From: Clostridiaceae bacterium
Lineage (GTDB): Bacteria > Bacillota > Clostridia > Saccharofermentanales > DTU023
DNA length: 40,290 nt
NCBI GenBank assembly: GCA_012841145.1
Contig: DUVH01000030.1
Span: forward strand, 1-40,290
Direction: 5' to 3'
Each line of letters opens with the position of its first letter. The first letter of the stretch is position 1. Under the pieces are notes generated by a model, which had not been told where the DNA came from, did no database searches, and worked only from the letters and a program-made list of their open reading frames with translations. Positions 35,738 through 40,290 of the stretch are shown here, one piece after another. The translations under genes and the position numbers were made by a program.

Positions 35738-35792
35738 AGAGGCTGTCTTAAACTCCTAAGTCATAGAGAGAATGAGACAGCCTCTCTTTTTT
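35738..35792 (+). terminator. Intrinsic terminator of the surface-protein gene
   Basis: AGAGGCTGTCT (35738-35748) pairs perfectly with AGACAGCCTCT (35775-35785), followed by C and six Ts (35787-35792). It lies about 50 bases past the stop codon. The stem sequence matches that of the lysS terminator at 24052-24107 and may belong to a dispersed repeat family. Confidence 0.85.
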
Positions 35793-36045
35793 CAAAATCA
35801 TTTGTGGTCAATATTTTAACTTTAGGTAACGATTTCTTACCGAGGGCGCGATTTTTATGCAGGTTCATGCTTTTATAAGCTGTTTTCGGCCTGTTTATTG
35901 ATCTTTAGCGTCGCTTTTTTGCCAAAAGTCCAATTTTTGACCAACTTAGCATGCTATCTAAATCGTTCTCCACTGCAGGGAGTCAAACGTAAGCTTAAAT
36001 AGAAATCGGCATCTGAATCTCCTTTTGAGACTAGACTCGGATCAA
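35793..36045. other. AT-rich intergenic region with no supportable gene
   Basis: Between the terminator above and the end of the esterase gene (-). It contains a small hairpin, GGTAA (35824-35828) with TTACC (35836-35840), and several T-runs. No reading frame with protein-like content or a ribosome binding site was seen. It could be decayed sequence left by the acquisition of the surface-protein island. Confidence 0.4.
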
Positions 36046-36780
36046 TCACAGATGTCCTAGGAAATACGGCATCTGTTTTCTCCACCAAGGCCAGTCATGG
36101 TTGACGTCATAGCCCCAGAAATCGATCCAGGCCGGTACGTTTTTCTCGTGGAGGACTTCGCCTAAGAGTTTCGTGTCCCTGATGGAATCTTCTTCCCAAG
36201 CGCCCTGCCCCGTACAAACGATGATCTTTCCCTGTCTGAACAGATCGAGGTAGTAAGGATCGTCCAGTCCCCTTAAATAGTGAACGGGACTGTTGAGGTA
36301 GACATCGATGCCGGAGATGTCGTCGCCGACGAAAAATCTCGCGTCGTAAATGCCGCTCAAGGCGATGACCGTATCGAAGACGTCGGGATGCCTGAAATAG
36401 AAATTCGCGCTGTGGTATCCGCCCATGCTGCAACCGGTTGTGACCATCGATCCCGTCCAGCCTGAATGAGATTTTACGAAAGGAATAAACTCATCGATGA
36501 TGTACCGATCGAAGGCGTTGTGCATTCTGGCGCGATCGCCCGGCCATTTGTCTTTCGACAACCAGCTTTCGTTGTCGACGCTATCAACCGTGTAGAAAAT
36601 ATACTTCCCGTCATGTATGAAATCTTTGACGGCATCGATCATCTTAAAATCTTCGTATTCATAAAACTTTCCGCCCGACGAGGGAAAGACGATGACCGGC
36701 TTGCCTCCATGCCCGTAGACCTTAAAGGGCATGACCCTGTCTAAATGTGAGCTGTAAAACTCGTGGTATTCAATTTTCAT
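36046..36780 (-). CDS. Alpha/beta-hydrolase esterase (FrmB/EstA-like)
   Basis: Cytoplasmic serine esterase-like protein, 244 aa, no signal peptide. It has the alpha/beta-hydrolase layout: an early oxyanion-side stretch VIVFPSSGGKFYEYED, the nucleophile elbow GCSMGGYHS (near residues 117-125), an acid in the EEDSIRDTK stretch after strand IIVCTGQGAW, and the catalytic His in DVNHDWPWW near the C-terminus. A complete triad is therefore plausible. GGAGAAA precedes the ATG. It lies 20 bases after the ATP-grasp ligase gene on the same strand, so the two form an operon and probably act on one metabolite: ligase first, hydrolase as partner. The substrate is unknown. Confidence 0.85.
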   Translation of the reverse strand: MKIEYHEFYSSHLDRVMPFKVYGHGGKPVIVFPSSGGKFYEYEDFKMIDAVKDFIHDGKYIFYTVDSVDNESWLSKDKWPGDRARMHNAFDRYIIDEFIPFVKSHSGWTGSMVTTGCSMGGYHSANFYFRHPDVFDTVIALSGIYDARFFVGDDISGIDVYLNSPVHYLRGLDDPYYLDLFRQGKIIVCTGQGAWEEDSIRDTKLLGEVLHEKNVPAWIDFWGYDVNHDWPWWRKQMPYFLGHL

Positions 36781-36800
36781 CTATTTCTCCAAATGATTAC

Positions 36801-37967
36801 TTATTTTGCTCTGGCAGTGATATAATGCGCGGCTTCCATCAATTCATCGAAGTCACGTGACCTGATGACATAGGAGTAGTTGCCCATAACAGCCGAAAAG
36901 ATGTCAGGCATCGGCCCGTGCTTGGCGACCATGTATCCGTACTTATTCAACGATTCATCGAGCGAATGTTTTAATTCGTTTTCAAGACCGAACTTTACGC
37001 CGACGAAAGCACAGTGATATTTGATCTCCGGCATCTCGGACGGCTCTTCACCCAAGATCATTTTGGAATACATATCGAAAACGCTTATGTCGCTCGCGAA
37101 GTTAAACATATCGAGAGACCATCCGCCGGGCGGCCGGATGTTCACTTCCAAGGCGATCAATTCATTTTCTTTCGTCTTAAAAAACTCCAAGTGGAAGAAT
37201 CTGTTCCTGATGTCAAATTCCTTGACGGCTCGAAGTCCGACTTTCTTAAGGTCTTCGGGAATCTCAACCTGATTGTGGTAGATATTATCGAGTGTATCTC
37301 TGATGGTTTCCATTACGCCGCCGTACACGAAGGAATTCAGAAATAAGACGTTACCCTCTTTATCGACCAAGCCGTCAAACGTATGGATATCCCCGACAAT
37401 AAATTCTTCCATGATGTATTCAATCGGCTGTTTGTACGAGAAAAATTCCTCCAATTCCTCGTCATTATCAATTCGATGCGTATCGGCCGCGCCGACACCT
37501 ATGTCGGGTTTTATGCATATGGGGTATCCGACTTCTTCAACAAACCTTTTAACGGAATTAATATCTTTGACAAGTTCACCCCTTGCGACAGGAATGTTCG
37601 CTCTTTCAAAGACTTTTTTCATTTCCGACTTCTTCTTGATCTGTGGTAAATCTTCAACTCTCAAACCGTCGACATTAAAATCCGACCTTAAATGCGCTTC
37701 CTTTTCAAGCCAATACTCGTTCATCGATTCAATGTAGTCGATTTTCCCGTACTTGAAAGTAAAGTAACCGCACGCTTTCAGAAGTTGGTCGTACTCCTCC
37801 ATGTCGTCAACTCGAAAATACTCCGTCAAAGAATCTCTCAATTCAGGATCCAAGTCATCGTAGCCTTCCGATGCTATACCCAAGACATTGACACCTTGGT
37901 TTCTCAACGACGTCACGAAGTATTTAAAATTTTCCGGGAAATGTGGTGAAATAAAAACATAATTCAT
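36801..37967 (-). CDS. ATP-grasp carboxylate-amine ligase
   Basis: Activates a carboxylate as an acyl-phosphate with ATP and joins it to an amine or thiol; 388 aa. The start was set at ATG 37967 because GAGGAG lies 7 bases upstream; the frame is open to 37982. Seen: an N-terminal Rossmann-like pre-ATP-grasp domain (MNYVFISPHFPENF), the nucleotide-binding YPICIKPDIGVGAADTHRI (near residue 150), the adenine-side EFIVGDIHTFDGLVD, and the metal-binding HLEFFK...ALEVNIRPPGGWSLDM (near residues 270-300). The PGGW end resembles biotin carboxylase and peptide-ligase relatives. Paired with an esterase; no non-ribosomal or carrier-protein genes nearby. Product unknown. Confidence 0.87.
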   Translation of the reverse strand: MNYVFISPHFPENFKYFVTSLRNQGVNVLGIASEGYDDLDPELRDSLTEYFRVDDMEEYDQLLKACGYFTFKYGKIDYIESMNEYWLEKEAHLRSDFNVDGLRVEDLPQIKKKSEMKKVFERANIPVARGELVKDINSVKRFVEEVGYPICIKPDIGVGAADTHRIDNDEELEEFFSYKQPIEYIMEEFIVGDIHTFDGLVDKEGNVLFLNSFVYGGVMETIRDTLDNIYHNQVEIPEDLKKVGLRAVKEFDIRNRFFHLEFFKTKENELIALEVNIRPPGGWSLDMFNFASDISVFDMYSKMILGEEPSEMPEIKYHCAFVGVKFGLENELKHSLDESLNKYGYMVAKHGPMPDIFSAVMGNYSYVIRSRDFDELMEAAHYITARAK

Positions 37968-38322
37968 GGCACGTCTCCTCACTAAAAATTCTTTTACTTA
38001 TTCTATGATTGTTATAGGAACTTTTCCTTAAGCAATTTCACCCTTTGGAAATGCCTATACACAGTCATAATCTATAAAAGTAACAACCTTTTTAAAGAAG
38101 TTACTATAATAGCACACCACCCCCGCATTCAAAGCGCAAACCGGAACTCTCGCCAAAGTCGTTTGCGACATGATGACCAAAGCCGAAGCGACAAACAAGC
38201 ACAACATGGTAAACTGCTTGTCCTCCCTCATCGTTGGATATAATAGAGATAGTTAAACGATTAGCGCAGAACAATATTTGACCGATGAGAGACAACGATA
38301 CATATAGAGGAAATGACCAACA
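37968..38322. promoter_or_regulatory. Divergent intergenic region between the ligase operon and the amylase
   Basis: About 355 bases with no convincing gene. A perfect TATAAT at 38239-38244 is the best -10 for the amylase, about 80 bases before its ATG; the -35 is weak (TTGTCC, 15-base spacer). A second TATAAT lies at 38105-38110 and overlaps an inverted repeat AGTAAC...GTTACT (38079-38084, 38100-38105). Just after the first -10, 38252-38265 (core AAACGATTA) partly resembles a CcpA cre site. On the minus strand a TATAAC near 38012-38017 may serve the ligase gene. CGCAAAC (38135-38141) and GTTTGCG (38161-38167) form another inverted repeat. Confidence 0.4.
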
Positions 38323-39765
38323 ATGCAAAACGGTGTTCTATTACAGGCCTTTTACTGGGATTATCCCGCTGATGGCCGCTTATATCGACGCTTACAAGAA
38401 GAAGCCGCATCGCTGGCGGAAATCGGTATCAGCGCGGTATGGATGCCGCCTGCAGGGAAAGGCACCTCCCCGGAAGATGTGGGTTACGGCAACTACGATT
38501 ATTGGGATCTTGGCGAATTCGACGCCAAAGGCAGCGTTCACACGAAATACGGAACGCGCGCAGAACTGGAAGAAGCCATTACGGCGCTTCATGAAGCCGG
38601 CATTTCCGTATACGCGGACATGATCTTTAACCATAAAGTCGGTGCCGATGAGTCCGAAGTGTTTCAGGCTGTCATGGTCGACCAAAACGACCGCCATAAG
38701 GATATCAGCGCTCCCCATGATATTGAAGGTTGGACCAAGTTTACCTTCCCAGAACGTGCCGGAAAATATTCCGACTTCGTTTGGCGCTACTACCACTTTT
38801 CCGGTGTCGACTACGACAAACTCACCGGCACCAATGCGATTTACCGCGTTGTCGGCGATGGTAAATACTGGGCGGAAGACACGGATAAAGAAAAGGGCAA
38901 CTACGACTATCTCTTGGGAGCCGATATTGATCATAACCATCCGGAAGTCATTGAAGAATTAAAAAGAGTCTCCCAATTCATGATCGAAGAGATGAAATAC
39001 GACGGTTTCCGTTTTGACGCGCTAAAGCACATCTCTCAATCTTTCATCGATGAGCTGACCGACTTCATTATTGAAAAGCGACCGGATTTTTATTTTGTGG
39101 GTGAATACTGGCACGATTCGAAGCCCCTCATGGAGCACTACCTGGACAAAACCAGTTATACGGTTGATCTCTTCGATGTGCCTCTCCACTTCAACCTTTA
39201 CGAAGCATCGAAACAGGAGGACTTTGACTTACGCAACATCTTTCAAGACACACTGGTCCAAGCCAACCCCATGAAAGCCGTCACCTTTGTCGACAACCAC
39301 GATTCTCAAACGGGGCAATCCCTTTCCAGTTGGATTGAACCTTGGTTCCGTGAAATTGCCTACGCCATCATCCTCTTCCGTAAAGACGGCTATCCCTGCC
39401 TCTTCTTAGGCGACCTCATCGGAATCCCTGAGGCCGAGTATGACGGCATGGCCGATACGCTCGTTAATATGTGTAAAATTCGCGGTCAAAACGCTTACGG
39501 CGAGCAGGAAAACTACTTTGTCGCTCCCACTAAGATCGGCTGGGTACGTCGCGGCGATGATGAGCATACACCTCTTGCCGTCCTCATTTCCAGCGCGGAT
39601 GACGATGAAGAGCGCATGTTCGTGGGCGAGGCGGAGGCCGGCCAAACTTACGTGGATCGCAGCGGCAAGAATGAGCCGATTACGATTGACGAGACAGGAT
39701 ACGGTATTTTCACCGTGGCGCCTCGGTCGGTGACGTACTGGACAAGGGAGAAGGCTGGTTCGTGA
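38323..39765 (+). CDS. Cytoplasmic alpha-amylase (GH13, subfamily 5-like)
   Basis: Hydrolyses internal alpha-1,4 bonds of maltodextrin, starch or glycogen; 480 aa, no signal peptide, so intracellular. The layout is that of cytoplasmic amylases such as AmyS/MalS-like GH13_5: QAFYWDYP at the N-terminus, VWMPPAGKG, region I DMIFNHK (Asp99-His104), a domain-B insertion (about 105-195), region II GFRFDALKH (nucleophile Asp232), region III FVGEYWH (Glu261), region IV FVDNHDSQ (Asp327), and a C-terminal beta domain (VGEAEAGQTYVDRSG). All catalytic residues are present. An AGAGG motif lies about 10 bases before the ATG. It probably works with the GH13 glycosidase on stored glycogen or imported dextrin. 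Confidence 0.93.
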   Translation: MQNGVLLQAFYWDYPADGRLYRRLQEEAASLAEIGISAVWMPPAGKGTSPEDVGYGNYDYWDLGEFDAKGSVHTKYGTRAELEEAITALHEAGISVYADMIFNHKVGADESEVFQAVMVDQNDRHKDISAPHDIEGWTKFTFPERAGKYSDFVWRYYHFSGVDYDKLTGTNAIYRVVGDGKYWAEDTDKEKGNYDYLLGADIDHNHPEVIEELKRVSQFMIEEMKYDGFRFDALKHISQSFIDELTDFIIEKRPDFYFVGEYWHDSKPLMEHYLDKTSYTVDLFDVPLHFNLYEASKQEDFDLRNIFQDTLVQANPMKAVTFVDNHDSQTGQSLSSWIEPWFREIAYAIILFRKDGYPCLFLGDLIGIPEAEYDGMADTLVNMCKIRGQNAYGEQENYFVAPTKIGWVRRGDDEHTPLAVLISSADDDEERMFVGEAEAGQTYVDRSGKNEPITIDETGYGIFTVAPRSVTYWTREKAGS

Positions 39766-39874
39766 CGAGGAGGCGTTCTTGGCCATAATGGGCAAGCAAG
39801 GACCAGGCTTGGAGTGGTTGATACATATACGTCACATAAAAGTACTCTTCAATATCGTTTTTAATAATGCTTAA

Positions 39875-40159
39875 TCATGCATTATTTTCATCCGCATTGT
39901 GTATGCTTTCTTCTTTCTTATTGCTGTTAAAAATTCTTTTCATAGTTGCTGACAAAAACTCAAATGCCCAAGTTAACTCTTCAGTAAACTTTTCCGGCTT
40001 CATTTCTGATTTAAGTACATCTTCGTCAGTAAGCGTTCCTGTCATACCTTTATAAATATATTCATGCATTTTACAATATCTTTTGTGTTCCGCACCTGAA
40101 ATTTCTACCCCTTCAATAATTGGAATAACAAGATCATCAGTTATGGTGCTTAATGGCAT
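39875..40159 (-). CDS. Hypothetical protein, probably truncated at its 5' end
   Basis: About 94 aa from ATG 40159. Predicted soluble and helical, with WAFEFLSATMKRIFNSNKKEE near the C-terminus; no recognised domain. The reading frame stays open further upstream into the GC-rich repeat array that starts near 40165. No ribosome binding site precedes ATG 40159, and composition changes abruptly at that point. The simplest reading is that an insertion has cut off the native N-terminus. It may be non-functional. The flank 39766-39874 shows nothing recognisable. Confidence 0.45.
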   Translation of the reverse strand: MPLSTITDDLVIPIIEGVEISGAEHKRYCKMHEYIYKGMTGTLTDEDVLKSEMKPEKFTEELTWAFEFLSATMKRIFNSNKKEESIHNADENNA

Positions 40160-40164
40160 TATTA

Positions 40165-40290
40165 TGGAAATCTCGGCCGCCGAAGGCCACCTCCTCGCTC
40201 TAAAAAGTCCGGTCGCGCGGAGCAAGAAGGCCACCTTCCGCGGAGTCGGAAGTCCACCCAGCGCGGTGCATGAAGGCCAGTGACAAAGAG
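40165..40290. mobile_element. Probable insertion-sequence end with five 22-23 bp direct repeats
   Basis: Five copies of an 11-base core (consensus GAAGKCCACCT on the + strand) begin at 40182, 40204, 40226, 40249 and 40272, a strict 22-23 bp period, in GC-rich DNA that differs from the AT-rich sequence just left of it. Multiple subterminal repeats of this size are characteristic of IS21-family ends (established knowledge). A TGGAAATC at 40165 could be the tip. The rest of the element, including any transposase, lies outside the window, so the family is an inference. Confidence 0.5.

Noticed and set aside
38104-38328. Short frames between the ligase and amylase genes, including a + strand stretch ending NCLSSLIVGYNRDS
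   Set aside because: The + frame lacks a start with a ribosome binding site and overlaps the predicted amylase promoter; at most a decayed fragment.
40182-40282. 22-23 bp repeats as a CRISPR array
   Set aside because: The unit is too short, with an 11-base core and 11-12 base intervals, and no cas genes are present; an insertion-sequence end fits better.
1-40290. tRNA and rRNA genes
   Set aside because: No cloverleaf with a T-arm GGTTCGAATCC-type block, and no rRNA-like segment, was recognised on either strand by reading; a tRNAscan run would be decisive.

Overview
The window looks like a chromosomal segment of a Gram-positive anaerobe of the Firmicutes, clostridia-like. Reasons: a GlgC/GlgD pair, a clostridial-type PPi-phosphofructokinase, MutS2, strong AAGGAGG-type ribosome binding sites, and two LPXTG-type (LPATGES) wall-anchored proteins. 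The housekeeping genes are moderately GC-rich (about 50-60% where I counted by hand). The surface-protein locus near 33.4-35.7 kb is much more AT-rich (about 36% GC in a counted sample). A finer taxonomic call is not justified from the sequence alone.

Layout. Positions 276-4126 (+): a two-gene ABC exporter and a PPi-type phosphofructokinase. Positions 4153-32457: about 28 kb read entirely leftward. In order of transcription (right to left) this block holds a secreted LPXTG 5'-nucleotidase; a probable pyrG-guaB-greA-lysS operon closed by a terminator at about 24.1 kb; a uracil-DNA glycosylase-uvrB pair; a phosphoglucomutase-dnaE pair; pgsA-mutS2; and a glycogen cluster glgB-glgC-glgD-glgA followed by a GH13 alpha-glycosidase. 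Positions 32675-35689 (+): a small SRPBCC-like protein, a decayed membrane-protein gene on the other strand, a structured RNA with its own promoter and intrinsic terminator, and an LPXTG surface protein. Positions 36046-37967 (-): an esterase and ATP-grasp ligase pair. Positions 38323-39765 (+): a cytoplasmic alpha-amylase. The right edge runs into an array of 22-23 bp repeats that resembles the end of an insertion sequence and cuts into a small gene.

How the genes fit together. Phosphoglucomutase supplies glucose-1-phosphate, GlgC/GlgD make ADP-glucose, GlgA elongates and GlgB branches. The GH13 alpha-glycosidase and the alpha-amylase can degrade alpha-glucan inside the cell, and PPi-phosphofructokinase takes the carbon into glycolysis. 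This is a coherent store-and-ferment module. pyrG and guaB make CTP and XMP (leading to GMP), beside transcription (GreA) and translation (LysRS) functions.

Most notable observations: (1) the CTP synthase has lost all three residues of its glutaminase triad while its synthase domain looks intact; (2) a promoter, structured RNA and terminator unit lies upstream of the AT-rich surface protein, followed by a possible pseudoknot just before its ribosome binding site; (3) LysRS is fused to a MetRS-C/EMAPII-type tRNA-binding domain, and DNA around the junction is far more AT-rich than the rest of the gene; (4) GlgA carries Ala where the ADP-glucose-binding Lys15 is normally found; (5) a periodic repeat array lies at the right edge.
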